The position numbers were made by a program, and so were the translations under genes. From Variovorax sp. V93 (GTDB taxonomy: Bacteria; Pseudomonadota; Gammaproteobacteria; Burkholderiales; Burkholderiaceae_C): DNA of 64,000 nt. Shown here piece by piece: positions 18,409 through 28,694 of the stretch. Each line of letters starts with the position of its first letter. Position 1 is the stretch's first letter. The notes below the pieces were generated by a model. That model ran no database searches. It was not told where the DNA came from and was given only the letters and a program-made list of their open reading frames with translations. Location of the stretch: positions 4,588,001-4,652,000 of the forward strand of contig NZ_AP028669.1 of NCBI RefSeq assembly GCF_041154485.1. The letters run 5' to 3'.

Positions 18409-19194
18409 TCAACCGAAGCGGTTGCCGAGCCTGCCGATGCCGCCGATCTCCACTTCGACCAGGCTGCCGGGCTTCATCGAGCCGACGCCGATGGAGGTGC
18501 CGCACAGGATCACGTCACCGGGCTGCAGGGTCATGTCCTGGGAGATCAGGCTCACGAGTTGCTGGACCGAAAAGCGCATGTCGCTGATCGGATAGTTCTG
18601 CCGCAGCTCGCCGTCGAGCCGCGTGGTGACGGTGAGCGTGGCGGGATCGAGGCCGGTGGCCACCACCGGGCCCATCGGACAGAAGGTGTCGAAGCCCTTG
18701 GCCCGCACCCACTGGGCGAACGAGGCGTCGCGGTTCAGGATGTCGGCCACGGTCACGTCGTTGGCGCAGGTGTAGCCGAACACATGGCCGAGCGCGTCGG
18801 CCTCGGACACGGCCGTGCAGGCCTTGCCGATGACGATGCCGAGCTCGCCCTCGAACACCACCTTGCCCTCGCACAGCGGCTTGCGGATGGGCGCGCCGGG
18901 CGCAAGGTAGGAATTGGGCGCCTTCAGCAGGTAGAGCGGCTCGGCCGGCACCGCCAGCTTGAGCTTCTCGCCGAGCGCGTGGAAGTTGTTCCACAGCGCG
19001 ATCACCTTGGTCGGCTCGGTGGGCGTGAGCAGCCGCACGCCGGAGAGCAGGAACACGCGGCCGGTCGGCTCCGGGCGGTCGAACATGTTGCCGCGGTGCT
19101 CGTGCACGGCCTCGCCTTCGAGCGTGCCGAAGCCGGTTTCACCGCCGTGTTCGAAACGGACCCACCGTTGTTGTTGCCGCTGTTGCTGCTGCAT
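18409..19194 (-). CDS. Fumarylacetoacetate hydrolase (FAH) family enzyme
   Basis: 261 residues. FAH-fold motifs: KVIALWNNFHALGEK, LKAPNSYLAPG, VVFEGELGIVIGK (metal-ligand Glu residues), GYTCANDVTVADI and LQPGDVILCGTSIGVG. The family includes diketone hydrolases, ureidoglycolate lyases and oxaloacetate decarboxylases, so the exact reaction cannot be told. The first ten residues are Gln/Arg rich (MQQQQRQQQR). Lies 38 bp upstream of the PanE-like gene in the same leftward unit. A C2/C4 acid role is inferred only from context. Confidence 0.85.
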   Translation of the reverse strand: MQQQQRQQQRWVRFEHGGETGFGTLEGEAVHEHRGNMFDRPEPTGRVFLLSGVRLLTPTEPTKVIALWNNFHALGEKLKLAVPAEPLYLLKAPNSYLAPGAPIRKPLCEGKVVFEGELGIVIGKACTAVSEADALGHVFGYTCANDVTVADILNRDASFAQWVRAKGFDTFCPMGPVVATGLDPATLTVTTRLDGELRQNYPISDMRFSVQQLVSLISQDMTLQPGDVILCGTSIGVGSMKPGSLVEVEIGGIGRLGNRFG

Positions 19195-19234
19195 GTCGCG
19201 CCTTCCTTTGCTTTCTGTTGGAGTGGTTCTGTAT

Positions 19235-20134
19235 TCAGTCGAAGGGCAGGTAGTCGGGGATCACCAGCGAGGCGAGCAGCTTTCCCATCTCGGCCGGGTT
19301 GTCGGTCACGTGGATGCCGCACTCCTTCATCACTGCCAGTTTTTCCCGCGCCGTTCCCTTGCCGCCCGAGACGATGGCGCCCGCGTGGCCCATGCGCTTG
19401 CCCGGCGGCGCGCTGGCACCGGCAATGAAGCCGACCACGGGCTTACGCATGTGCTCGCTGATCCAGCGCGCGCAGATTTCCTCGTCGCTGCCGCCGATCT
19501 CGCCGACCATGATCACGGCGTCGGTGCGCGGGTCGTCGTTGAACATCTTCAGCACGTCGATGTGCCGCAGCCCGCCCACCGGATCGCCGCCGATGCCCAC
19601 CACCGTCGACTGCCCGATGCCGAAGCTCGCGAGCTGGCTCGCGGCCTCGTAGGTCAGCGTGCCGGAGCGCGACACCACGCCGATGCGGCCCTTCTGGTGG
19701 ATGTGGCCGGGCATGATGCCGATCTTGATTTCCTCCGGCGTGATGAGGCCCGGGCAGTTGGGGCCGAGCAGCAGGGTCTTGCTGCCCTCCATGCGATGGC
19801 GGGTGCGGATCATGTCGCGCACCGGAATGCCTTCGGTGATGCACACGACGAGTTCGAGCCCCGCATCCACCGCCTCGTCGATGGCCGCGGCGGCGAACGG
19901 CGGCGGCACGTAGATCACGGACACGGTGGCGCCGGTCTCGGCCTTGGCTTCCGACACGGTGCCGAACACCGGAATGCCGTCGAAGGACTTGCCCGCCTTC
20001 TTCGGGTTCACGCCGGCGACGAAGCATTTCTGGCCGTTGGCGTAGTCGCGGCACATGGCGGTGTGGAACTGGCCGGTCTTGCCCGTGATGCCCTGGGTGA
20101 TGACGCGGGTGTGCTTGTTGATGAGGATCGACAT
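19235..20134 (-). CDS. sucD: Succinyl-CoA synthetase alpha subunit paralogue
   Basis: 299 residues starting [25 protein letters not shown], the standard SucD N-terminus with the CoA-binding GITGKTG. Also seen are [28 protein letters not shown] and the phosphohistidine loop [14 protein letters not shown]. It catalyses the CoA-thioester/NTP half of acyl-CoA synthetase chemistry with SucC. Here it is separated from sucC by a 323-bp gap holding a large inverted repeat. In this locus it could supply succinyl-CoA as CoA donor for oxalate, or act on another diacid such as malate; sequence reading does not decide. Confidence 0.92.
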   Translation of the reverse strand: MSILINKHTRVITQGITGKTGQFHTAMCRDYANGQKCFVAGVNPKKAGKSFDGIPVFGTVSEAKAETGATVSVIYVPPPFAAAAIDEAVDAGLELVVCITEGIPVRDMIRTRHRMEGSKTLLLGPNCPGLITPEEIKIGIMPGHIHQKGRIGVVSRSGTLTYEAASQLASFGIGQSTVVGIGGDPVGGLRHIDVLKMFNDDPRTDAVIMVGEIGGSDEEICARWISEHMRKPVVGFIAGASAPPGKRMGHAGAIVSGGKGTAREKLAVMKECGIHVTDNPAEMGKLLASLVIPDYLPFD

Positions 20135-20155
20135 GTCAGCCTCGCTGTTGTTCTT

Positions 20156-20413
20156 GTTCAGGGCGCGTGCACAGGCCACCGGGTACTCCCCTCCGCGAAT
20201 GTCCCCCGGCCTTCGGCCTCCTCCTTGATTTCGCTGCGGGGAGCACCCGAGGCCCTGTGCACGAGGGCACGATGCTCGTGTATCGCTGATCAACGACCGC
20301 TCTGTCCAACGATCCCGCCGATGGGGTGCCTTGCGCAGCGAAATAAAGGAGGAGCCGAAGGCGGGGGACATTCGCTTCGCCGCGTACCCCGTCGGCGGGA
20401 GCGCGCCCTGAAC
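20156..20413. repeat. 258-bp imperfect inverted-repeat element between sucC and sucD
   Basis: Outer arms are GTTCAGGGCGCG (20156-20167) and CGCGCCCTGAAC (20402-20413), exact reverse complements. Inner arms 20195-20238 and 20334-20375 pair over about 42 bp with few interruptions; the sequence around GCGAATGTCCCCC and ATTTCGCTGCG recurs inverted. The centre (about 20239-20333) is unique. No open frame inside looks like a gene. It resembles a palindromic intergenic repeat or a miniature inverted-repeat element, and would form a very large hairpin in the sucCD mRNA. Confidence 0.75.
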
Positions 20414-20457
20414 AGGGCAAGCCAAACACAACGCGATGCACAAAAGACTTCATGGTC

Positions 20458-21627
<1,170 letters not shown>

Positions 21628-21635
21628 GATGGCTT

Positions 21636-21965
21636 TCAGGCGCCGAGTTCGGCGCCGCGGGTTTCGGCCCAGTTGAAATAGCGCTTTTTCATGGCGCCGG
21701 CTTCGAGCTCGCGCTTTTGATGCTCTTCCTTTTTCTGCTCGATCACCTCGGCCAGGAATTTGGCGTCGTAGGCGCGCAAAAGATGAGGCTGGTGGGTGCG
21801 CAGGTAATGGCAGATCCGCTCGACGCCGTCCTGGCTTTCGCGCAGCAGCTGGCAATAGACTTCACGGTCCCAGTGCCAGCGGAATCCCAATTCGTAGAAC
21901 GCCGCGTTGTAGGCGTTGCGCTCGGTTTCGCTGCTCCAGTATTGAATTGGCAAATCATCGATCAT
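21636..21965 (-). CDS. 109-aa protein of unknown function at the head of the sucCD unit
   Basis: Starts [30 protein letters not shown] at the ATG at 21965, with a strong AGGAGAA ribosome site. It is rich in aromatic and charged residues, predicted helical, with no signal peptide or membrane helix and ends [11 protein letters not shown] do not recognise a family. The 8-bp spacing to sucC and the AT-rich promoter region upstream make it the first gene of the sucCD-FAH-panE-pyk unit. Confidence 0.75.
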   Translation of the reverse strand: MIDDLPIQYWSSETERNAYNAAFYELGFRWHWDREVYCQLLRESQDGVERICHYLRTHQPHLLRAYDAKFLAEVIEQKKEEHQKRELEAGAMKKRYFNWAETRGAELGA

Positions 21966-22172
21966 GAAATTTCTCCTAGAAATTGAATGCCGGGCGTCAA
22001 ATGGTTTGCGGATCGGCATGATCAAAATGTAGATTCGATGATCGATAAATAATAGTTAAACTATTTTATTGAATGCATTCTTGATAAGTTATACATAACC
22101 GGCAAAGAATTCCCATCGCAGGCGTATTACCGCCTGCGGTTTTACGGTGCCTTTAAAAAACCGCGCCTCAGT
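21966..22172 (-). promoter_or_regulatory. AT-rich gap with nested dyads, probable promoter of the sucCD unit
   Basis: The only strongly AT-rich stretch of the locus. It holds a perfect dyad AATAGTT-A-AACTATT (22051-22065), a palindrome GAATGCATTC (22071-22080), and a hairpin CGCAGGCG / CGCCTGCG (22117-22138). The hairpin lies just after frc; its T-rich flank is on the plus strand, so it is not a standard terminator for the leftward frc. The gap separates the frc-PAS-frc-oxc unit from the sucCD unit; no TTGAC-N4-GTCAA site is seen in it. Confidence 0.5.
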
Positions 22173-23423
22173 TCAGATGACGCCCTCGGCGCGCAGCGCC
22201 TCGACGTCGCCGGCCGTATAGCCCAGCTGCATCAGCACCTCGTCGGTGTGCTCGCCGAGCAGCGGCGAGCGCGTGACCTCGGTCGGGCTGTCGGACATCT
22301 TGATCGGGTTGCCCACCGTCAGGTACTTGCCGCGCGTCGGATGGTCGACCTCGACGATGGTGCCGGTCTCGCGCAGCGACGGATCGGCGGCGATTTCCTT
22401 CATCGAGAGAATCGGCCCGCACGGAATGTCGTACCGGTTGAGGATGTCCATGGCCTCGAACTTGGTCTTGGTCATGGTCCATTGCTCGATGCGCGCGAAG
22501 ATCGGCTTCAGGTGCAGCAGGCGCGCGGCCGGCGTGGCGTAGGCCTCGTCGTCGATCCAGCCTTCCTCGCCGATGACCTTGCACACCGCGGGCCACACCG
22601 CGCCTTGCGTGATGAAGTAGATGTAGGCGTTGGGGTCGGTCTCCCAACCCTTGCACTTGAGGATCGAGCCCGGCTGCCCGCCGCCCGAGGCGTTGCCCGC
22701 GCGCGGCACCGCGTCGCCGAACTTGCCGTCGGGGTACTGCGGGTATTCGTGCATGGTGCCGGTGCGCTCCAGCCGCTGCTGGTCGCGCATCTTCACGCGG
22801 CACAGATTGAGCACCGCGTCCTGCATGGGCGCGAGCACCTGTTGGCCGCGGCCCGTGCTGTTGCGCTGGTAGAGCGCCGCCACGATGCCCAGCGCCAGGT
22901 GCAGGCCGGTGCCGCTGTCGCCGATCTGCGCGCCCGTGACGACCGGCGGGCCGTCCTCGAAGCCGGTGGTCGAGGCCGCGCCACCGGCGCACTGGGCCAC
23001 GTTCTCGTACACCTTGCAGTGCTCGTACTTGCCGGGGCCGAAGCCCTTGACCGACGCCACGATCATGCGCGGGTTGAGCTCCTGGATGTGGGCCCAGGTG
23101 ATGCCCATGCGCTCGAGCGCGCCGGGCGCGAAGTTCTCCACCAGCACGTCGCAGGTCTTGATCAGCGAATCGAGCACCTTCTTGCCCTTGGGCTTCTTGG
23201 TGTCGAGCGTGATCGAGCGCTTGTTGTGGTTGAGCATCGTGAAGTAGAGGCTGTCCACGCCGGGAATGTCGCGCAGCTGGCCGCGCGTGGCGTCGCCTTC
23301 GCCGGCGCGCTCCACCTTGATCACGTCGGCGCCGAACCACGCCAGCAGCTGGGTGCACGTGGGACCGGACTGCACGTGGGTGAAATCGAGGATGCGAACG
23401 CCCTCAAGTGCCTTGCTGCTCAT
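22173..23423 (-). CDS. frc: Formyl-CoA:oxalate CoA-transferase, second copy
   Basis: Class III CoA-transferase, 416 residues, moving CoA from formyl-CoA (or another acyl-CoA) to oxalate. N-terminal [29 protein letters not shown], the catalytic-Asp motif IGDSGTGLH, the [23 protein letters not shown] block and [10 protein letters not shown] near the end are all present. The flexible glycine loop reads ASGGGQPG rather than GGGGQ as in the Oxalobacter enzyme and in the other copy here. The residue equivalent to Oxalobacter Trp48 is Gln (TRGQLRD). Its ATG overlaps the stop of the PAS gene (ATGA). The two changes could mean a different acyl donor. Confidence 0.9.
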   Translation of the reverse strand: MSSKALEGVRILDFTHVQSGPTCTQLLAWFGADVIKVERAGEGDATRGQLRDIPGVDSLYFTMLNHNKRSITLDTKKPKGKKVLDSLIKTCDVLVENFAPGALERMGITWAHIQELNPRMIVASVKGFGPGKYEHCKVYENVAQCAGGAASTTGFEDGPPVVTGAQIGDSGTGLHLALGIVAALYQRNSTGRGQQVLAPMQDAVLNLCRVKMRDQQRLERTGTMHEYPQYPDGKFGDAVPRAGNASGGGQPGSILKCKGWETDPNAYIYFITQGAVWPAVCKVIGEEGWIDDEAYATPAARLLHLKPIFARIEQWTMTKTKFEAMDILNRYDIPCGPILSMKEIAADPSLRETGTIVEVDHPTRGKYLTVGNPIKMSDSPTEVTRSPLLGEHTDEVLMQLGYTAGDVEALRAEGVI

Positions 23424-23860
23424 CAGCTGTCTCCTTTGATCGTGGCCTCTGCTTCTTGCAGACGAGCGCGCAATTTACGCTCTTCGGCGAAGCGGGTGGT
23501 TTCGTCGCGCACGATGGCGACGATGCCCGTGACTTCACGGCTCTGCGAGAACAGCATCGACACCGTGAAGGCGATCGACAGCGTGTGCCCGTCCTTGTGC
23601 AGCGCCGGCACGCGCAGCAGGTCGGCACCGTACTTGGTGATGCCGGTTTCCATGGTCTTCTGGTAGCCGTCCCAGTGGCGCTGGCGCTGCCGCTGGGGAA
23701 TGATCATGTCGAGCGACTGGCCCAGCGCCTCGGCTTCGGTGAAGCCGAAGATGCGCTCGGCCGCGCGGTTCCAGAGCGTGATCGCCCCTTGCGCGTCGCA
23801 CACCATGATCGCGTCGCCGGCGCCTTCGACGAGCTGCTTCAAATCAACGTTCGCTTGCAT
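23423..23860 (-). CDS. Free-standing PAS-domain protein
   Basis: 145 residues that are essentially a single PAS domain: [41 protein letters not shown] is the PAS core, then [20 protein letters not shown] and [15 protein letters not shown] (PAC), and a short helical tail. There is no kinase, cyclase, HTH or membrane part. It is the middle gene of frc-PAS-frc and is translationally coupled to the downstream frc. It may sense a ligand or redox state and act through a partner; the partner is unknown. Confidence 0.85.
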   Translation of the reverse strand: MQANVDLKQLVEGAGDAIMVCDAQGAITLWNRAAERIFGFTEAEALGQSLDMIIPQRQRQRHWDGYQKTMETGITKYGADLLRVPALHKDGHTLSIAFTVSMLFSQSREVTGIVAIVRDETTRFAEERKLRARLQEAEATIKGDS

Positions 23861-23888
23861 GTTTTCCTCTGGCGCTTCATGTCGATTT

Positions 23889-23926
23889 CCCGGCGCCGCC
23901 CGTACCTTCGAACGGGCGGCGCCGGG
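23889..23926. repeat. 15-bp perfect intercistronic hairpin between frc and the PAS gene
   Basis: Arms 23889-23903 and 23912-23926 are perfect reverse complements (starting CCCGGCGCC), with an 8-nt loop ACCTTCGA. It lies between the stop of the upstream frc (23934) and the PAS start (23860). There is no T-run after it on the minus strand, so it is more likely an mRNA-processing or stability element than a full terminator. Confidence 0.65.
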
Positions 23927-23933
23927 GAAGCCG

Positions 23934-25211
23934 CTACACGGCTTTTGCTTCTTTCAGGTTGTCGATCTGTTGCTTGGTGTAGCCCAGTTCCGCCAGCACC
24001 TCTTCGGTGTGCTCGCCCAGGAGCGGCGAGGCGGTGACCTCGGGCTTGAGGTCCGAGAACTTGATGGGGCTGCCGATGGTCCAGTAGCTGCCGCGCTCCT
24101 TGTGCGGCACTTCGACGATGGAGCCGCTCTTGCGCAGCGACTCGTCGTGCAGCAGTTCCTTCATCGACAGCACAGGGGCGCAGGGAATGTCGTGCTTGCG
24201 GAAGATGTCCACCGCCTCGAACTTGGTCTTGTCCTTGATGAAGTCCTCGATGGTCGCGAAGATCTGGTCGATGTGCGGCTGGCGGGCCTTGGGGGTCATG
24301 TAGTCGGGATCGGTCTTCCACTCGGGCTTGCCGAGCGCGTCGCAGATCGGGTCCCAGGCGTGGCCCTGCACCGTGAAGTAGATGTAGGCGTTGGGGTCGG
24401 TCTGCCAGCCCTTGCACTTCAGGATCCAGCCCGGCTGGCCGCCGCCGCCGGCATTGCCGCCGCGCGGCACCACCTTGTCCTTGAAGGCGTCCATCTCGTG
24501 CGGGTACTGCGGGTATTCCTCCAGGTAGCCCACGCTGTCCAGGCGCTGCTGGTCGCGCATCTTCACGCGGCACAGGTTGAGCACGGCGTCCTGCATCGAG
24601 CAGGCCACCTTCTGGCCCTTACCGGTCTGCTGGCGGCCGATGATGGCCGTCAGGATGCCGATGGCCAGGTGCATGCCGGTGTTGGAGTCGCCCAGCGCCG
24701 CAGCCGAGATCGTCGGCACCGAGTTCTCGCCCTTCCACCAGCCGGTGGTGGAGGCGGCGCCGCCGGCGCACTGCGCCACGTTCTCGTAGACCTTCAGGTC
24801 CTCGTAGTGGTGGCCGTCGCTGAAGCCCTTGACCGAGGCGACGATCATCTTGGGGTTCAGTTCCTGGATGCGCGCCCAGGTGAAGCCCATGCGGTCGAGT
24901 GCGCCGGGGCCGAAGTTTTCCACCAGCACGTCGGATTCGCGGATCAGCTTCTCCAGCACGGCCTTGCCCTCGGGCTTCTTCGTGTCCAGCGTGATCGAGC
25001 GCTTGTTGCTGTTGAGCATGGTGAAGTACAGCGCGTCGACGTTCGGAATGTCGCGCAGCTGGCTGCGGGTGACGTCGCCGGCGCCGGGGCGCTCGACCTT
25101 GATCACGTCGGCGCCGAACCAGGCCAGCATCTGGGTACAGGCCGGACCGGCTTGCACGTGCGTGAAGTCGATGATCTTGATGCCGTTGAGGGGTTTGTTG
25201 TTGCTGCTCAT
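23934..25211 (-). CDS. frc: Formyl-CoA:oxalate CoA-transferase, first copy
   Basis: 425 residues and the copy closer to the Oxalobacter formigenes enzyme: [39 protein letters not shown] with the catalytic Asp, [22 protein letters not shown] with the intact glycine loop, and [16 protein letters not shown]. The Trp48 equivalent is Gln (TRSQLRD), as in the second copy. It sits 30 bp downstream of oxc, with which it forms the oxalate-degrading cycle: Frc makes oxalyl-CoA, Oxc turns it into formyl-CoA, and formyl-CoA donates CoA to the next oxalate. Confidence 0.94.
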   Translation of the reverse strand: MSSNNKPLNGIKIIDFTHVQAGPACTQMLAWFGADVIKVERPGAGDVTRSQLRDIPNVDALYFTMLNSNKRSITLDTKKPEGKAVLEKLIRESDVLVENFGPGALDRMGFTWARIQELNPKMIVASVKGFSDGHHYEDLKVYENVAQCAGGAASTTGWWKGENSVPTISAAALGDSNTGMHLAIGILTAIIGRQQTGKGQKVACSMQDAVLNLCRVKMRDQQRLDSVGYLEEYPQYPHEMDAFKDKVVPRGGNAGGGGQPGWILKCKGWQTDPNAYIYFTVQGHAWDPICDALGKPEWKTDPDYMTPKARQPHIDQIFATIEDFIKDKTKFEAVDIFRKHDIPCAPVLSMKELLHDESLRKSGSIVEVPHKERGSYWTIGSPIKFSDLKPEVTASPLLGEHTEEVLAELGYTKQQIDNLKEAKAV

Positions 25212-25241
25212 GCTGCGTATCTCCTGATTGAATGGAAAGGC

Positions 25242-27062
25242 TTACTTCTTCTTGGCCGTGGCCGGATTGAGGCTGGTGATGCGGCCGCTTTCGGTGCCGG
25301 CGGTCTCGTCGATCACGGCGTTGATGAGCGTGGGGCGGCGGGAAGCCACGGCTTCGGCCAGCGCCTTCTGCAGTTCATCCGCGGTGGTGGCGTTGACGCC
25401 CACGCCGCCGAAGGCTTCCATCAGCTTGTCGTAGCGCGCGTTCTTCACGAACACGGTGGGCGCCACGTCGGGTGTGCCGCTCGCGTTCACGTCGGTGCCG
25501 CGGTAGACGCCGTTGTTGTTGAAGACGACGATGCAGATCGGCAGGTTGTAGCGGCAGATGGTCTCCACCTCCATGCCGCTGAAGCCGAAGGCGCTGTCGC
25601 CCTCGATGGCGATCACCGGCTTGTCGGTGACCACTGCGGCGGCCACCGCAAAGCCCATGCCGATGCCCATGATTCCCCAGGTGCCCACGTCCAGGCGCTT
25701 GCGCGGCTCGTACATGTCGACGATGCTGCGCGCGAAGTCCAGCGTGTTGGCGCCTTCGTTCACCACGATGGCGTCGGGCCGCGCCTTCACCTGGTCGCGG
25801 ATCACGCTGAGCGCGCTGTGGAAGTTCATCGGCGAGGGCCGCGCGGCCAGCGTCACGGCCATCTTCGAGAGATTCTTGTCCTTGCGCTCGGCAATGGCGC
25901 CGGTCCATTCGGCCGGCGGCTTGACCCACTTGGCATCCACGCCCGCGAGCAGCGCCGCCACGCAGGAGCCGATATCGCCGATCACCGGCGCAGCAATGGC
26001 CACGTTGCTGTCGATCTCGGTCGGCGCGATATCGATCTGGATGAACTGCTTGGCGCCCTTGTCCTGGCCCCAGGTCTTGCCCTTGCCGTGCGACAGCAGC
26101 CAGTTCAGGCGCGCGCCCACCAGCATCACCACGTCGGCTTCCTGCAGCACGTAGGAGCGCGCGGCCGCGGCCGACTGGGCGTGCGTGTCGGGCAGCAGGC
26201 CCTTGGCCATCGACATCGGCAGGTAGGGAATGCCGGTCTTCTCGACCAGCGCGCGGATGTCGGCATCGGCCTGCGCGTAGGCCGCGCCCTTGCCGAGCAG
26301 GATCAGCGGCTTCTTGGCGCCCTTGAGCAGGTCGAGCGCGCGCTTGACCGCGTCGGGTGCGGGGATCTGGCGCGGCGCGGGATCGATGACCTTGATGAGC
26401 GAAGCCCTGCCCTTGGCCGCGTCCATGGTCTGCGCGAACAGCTTGGCCGGCAGGTCCAGGTACACGCCGCCGGGGCGGCCCGACACGGCCGAGCGGATCG
26501 CCCGCGCAATGCCCACGCCGATGTCCTCCGCGTGCAGCACGCGGAAGGCGGCCTTGCACAGCGGCTTGGCGATTGCGAGCTGGTCCATCTCTTCATAGTC
26601 GCCCTGCTGCAGGTCGACGATCTCGCGCTCGCTCGAGCCGCTGATGAGAATCATCGGGAAGCAGTTGGTGGTGGCATTGGCCAGCGCCGTGAGGCCGTTC
26701 AGGAAGCCGGGCGCCGACACCGTCAGGCAGATGCCGGGCTTCTGCGTGAGGAAGCCGGCCGCGGCGGCGGCGTTGCCCGCATGCTGCTCGTGGCGGAACG
26801 AGATGACCCGCAGGCCCTCTGCCTGCGCCATGCGCGTGAGGTCGGTGATGGGAATGCCCGGCAGGCCGAAGATGGTGTCGATGTCGTTCAGCTTGAGCGC
26901 ATCGATGACCAGGTGGAAGCCATCGATCGTCGTGTCGTGCGCCTCCTCCGTGGGCTGCTTGAGGGCCAGCACGACCGCGTCGCCGTCGTTGGCCCTGTTC
27001 TTGGGCTTGAGGGCGTCGTCCAGGGTGGTGGATGCCTCTTTGTCCGTTCTTACTGAAGACAT
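25242..27062 (-). CDS. oxc: Oxalyl-CoA decarboxylase (ThDP-dependent)
   Basis: 606 residues. Decarboxylates oxalyl-CoA to formyl-CoA and CO2. Matches the Oxalobacter enzyme nearly throughout: [13 protein letters not shown] (catalytic Glu), [63 protein letters not shown], and the ThDP-binding [14 protein letters not shown]...FNNNGVYRG. It is about 38 residues longer at the N-terminus; the ATG at 27062 has a good AAGGAGAG ribosome site, so the extension is probably real. An Fnr-type dyad is 74 bp upstream. First gene of the oxc-frc-PAS-frc operon. Confidence 0.96.
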   Translation of the reverse strand: MSSVRTDKEASTTLDDALKPKNRANDGDAVVLALKQPTEEAHDTTIDGFHLVIDALKLNDIDTIFGLPGIPITDLTRMAQAEGLRVISFRHEQHAGNAAAAAGFLTQKPGICLTVSAPGFLNGLTALANATTNCFPMILISGSSEREIVDLQQGDYEEMDQLAIAKPLCKAAFRVLHAEDIGVGIARAIRSAVSGRPGGVYLDLPAKLFAQTMDAAKGRASLIKVIDPAPRQIPAPDAVKRALDLLKGAKKPLILLGKGAAYAQADADIRALVEKTGIPYLPMSMAKGLLPDTHAQSAAAARSYVLQEADVVMLVGARLNWLLSHGKGKTWGQDKGAKQFIQIDIAPTEIDSNVAIAAPVIGDIGSCVAALLAGVDAKWVKPPAEWTGAIAERKDKNLSKMAVTLAARPSPMNFHSALSVIRDQVKARPDAIVVNEGANTLDFARSIVDMYEPRKRLDVGTWGIMGIGMGFAVAAAVVTDKPVIAIEGDSAFGFSGMEVETICRYNLPICIVVFNNNGVYRGTDVNASGTPDVAPTVFVKNARYDKLMEAFGGVGVNATTADELQKALAEAVASRRPTLINAVIDETAGTESGRITSLNPATAKKK

Positions 27063-27135
27063 GTCTCTCCTTCTTGCTTGGGTGAATGGCCGAGGCCCGA
27101 GCCGGGACTATGATTCGGGGGCATGCTTTCGGGCG

Positions 27136-27149
27136 TTGACCTCGGTCAA
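27136..27149. promoter_or_regulatory. Fnr-type dyad between oxc and the fnr-like gene
   Basis: TTGACCTCGGTCAA; with its flanks it extends to GTTGACC-TC-GGTCAAC. It lies in the 156-bp divergent gap, 74 bp from the oxc start and 70 bp from the regulator start, so one site could control both. It is inside the longest open frame of the regulator, which argues for the downstream start at 27219. Confidence 0.7.
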
Positions 27150-27218
27150 CTTTCCGGAAAACGGCACCGGCCAGATGAACCAGAAGTTGTTGTTGCGCAT
27201 TCGAGCAAGACGGGACCC

Positions 27219-27827
27219 ATGACGCTGTTGGAAAACCACCCGGAGAAAAACATCATTCGCGCGCAGCTCCGGCAGAACATCCTTCTCAAGGACCTGAGCG
27301 AGAGCGATCGCGCCGAGCTGGAAACCCATCTCGTCATCGTGGACGGCAACAAGGGCGACTTCCTGCTGCACCAGGGCGTGCGCGAGATGGAGCAGTACTT
27401 CATCCTCGACGGCATCCTCAAGCGGGTGGTGAGCAACCCCGAGGGCAAGGAAATGATCCTGCGCTTCGCCGATGCGCACGACATGGAAACCAGCTACGCG
27501 GCGCTGCGCCTGGGCACGCCCACGCCCTACGGCATCGTCTGCGTCACCAAGGCCCGGGTGGCCAGCCTGCCGCTGAAGGAGTGGATCGCTTTCCTCGACC
27601 GCCACCCCGAGACCAAGGAACTGTTCGAGTACTGCGTGATGCGCGGCATGAGCGAAATCATGGCGCACACCATCACGCTTCACCTGCTCGACGCACCGGG
27701 CCGCGTGCACCGCTTCATGCGCAAGCATCCCGAGCTGGAAGACCGCATTCCCAGCAAGGAGCTCGCGTCGTATCTCAATCTCTCCGCGGAAACCCTGAGC
27801 CGGCTCCGAAAGCGCGGAAAAATCTAG
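27219..27827 (+). CDS. Crp/Fnr-family regulator without iron-sulfur cysteines
   Basis: 202 residues: a cyclic-nucleotide-binding-fold sensor domain (GDFLLHQGVREMEQYFILDGILKRVV and on), a long dimer helix, and a C-terminal winged helix whose recognition helix is SAETLSRLRKRG. The E-x-x-S-R pattern is that of FNR, whose half-site is TTGA. Only two cysteines are present and not in an Fnr cluster, so it should not bind an oxygen-sensing 4Fe-4S centre. Divergent from oxc. Four TTGAC-N4-GTCAA dyads lie in promoter gaps of the locus, so I infer it is the local regulator. Its ligand is unknown. A start at 27123 is possible but less likely. Confidence 0.88.
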   Translation: MTLLENHPEKNIIRAQLRQNILLKDLSESDRAELETHLVIVDGNKGDFLLHQGVREMEQYFILDGILKRVVSNPEGKEMILRFADAHDMETSYAALRLGTPTPYGIVCVTKARVASLPLKEWIAFLDRHPETKELFEYCVMRGMSEIMAHTITLHLLDAPGRVHRFMRKHPELEDRIPSKELASYLNLSAETLSRLRKRGKI

Positions 27828-27842
27828 CTCGCCTGTTCTTTT

Positions 27843-28679
27843 TCAGGTCTGCTTGGCGGACGCGAAGCGGCGCGGAACGGTCATCAGGCGCAGCGCGTTG
27901 TCGACACTGCTTACGCCGTCGACCCTGGAAGCCACATCCTGCGTGAGCGCGCGCTCCTGCGCATCGAGCACGATGCCGCTCAGCTTGACCTTGCCCTGGT
28001 CGGCCTCGACGGTCACGCGGATGTCGCCGGTCGCCTCGTTGTCCTTCAGTGCCGACTTCACCCGCGCCGCAAGCGCCATGTTGGCCAGCAGCGCGCGCGA
28101 GGCCGGTGTCTCGGCGAACTCCGGGCGCTCCACCAGCGCGCGGATCTGCGCCACGCAGCTGTCCACCGAGAGGCGGTCCGTGTTGAGCACCAGGTCGTAG
28201 AGCACCGGGTCGCCCCAGGTCACGCCGAACTGCGCATGCATGCGCGCCGCGTGCGCGTCGTCGCTGCGACGGATCTCGGCTTCGGCGAATTCGGCATCGT
28301 CGGTTTCGAGGTGCGCCATCAGCCATTCGACCCGCTTCTTCATCGAGCGCGTGATGCGCACGCACACCACGTGCGGCACCGGCCGCAGCAGGCAGGTCGC
28401 GCCCCAGCCGCGCAGCACCACGTTGCCGCGGTCGGCCAGCGCAAAAAGCTCCTCGGCCGTGTAGAGCGCAAGGCTGCGCCGGTCGGCGGTGAGCCTTTCG
28501 ACGAAGCCGGCCTTGCCGTCGCGCAGGCGGCCGATGAAGCTGGTCGGCACCTGCATGCGGTCGGCCACGCGCTCGATCGTCTCGTGGCGCATGACCTCCA
28601 GCCCGAGCGTTTCGGCAAGCCGAAGCGACACGTCCTTGGCAAGGGAACCCATCTCCTGGGTGAGTGCAATGACTGGCAT
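27843..28679 (-). CDS. Cytidylate-kinase-like protein fused to a BON domain
   Basis: 278 residues. Residues 1-190 resemble the cytidylate_kin2 family (MPVIALTQEMGSLAKDVSLRLAETLGLEVMRHETIERVA, VVLRGWGATCLL, DPVLYDLVLNTDRLSVD); the phosphate-loop region reads EMGSLAKDV rather than a classical GxxGxGK[ST]. Residues about 205-270 form a BON domain (RVKSALKDNEATGDIRVTVEADQGKVKLSGIVLDAQERALTQDVA), usually a phospholipid- or ligand-binding module in secreted proteins. No signal peptide is visible, so it appears cytoplasmic. It follows tctA by 15 bp and converges with the fnr-like gene. Function unknown. Confidence 0.82.
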   Translation of the reverse strand: MPVIALTQEMGSLAKDVSLRLAETLGLEVMRHETIERVADRMQVPTSFIGRLRDGKAGFVERLTADRRSLALYTAEELFALADRGNVVLRGWGATCLLRPVPHVVCVRITRSMKKRVEWLMAHLETDDAEFAEAEIRRSDDAHAARMHAQFGVTWGDPVLYDLVLNTDRLSVDSCVAQIRALVERPEFAETPASRALLANMALAARVKSALKDNEATGDIRVTVEADQGKVKLSGIVLDAQERALTQDVASRVDGVSSVDNALRLMTVPRRFASAKQT

Positions 28680-28694
28680 GTGGTTGTTCTCCGT

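Noticed and set aside
22117..22138. Hairpin as a terminator for the leftward frc
   Set aside because: The T-rich side is on the plus strand, so it does not form a standard terminator for that transcript.
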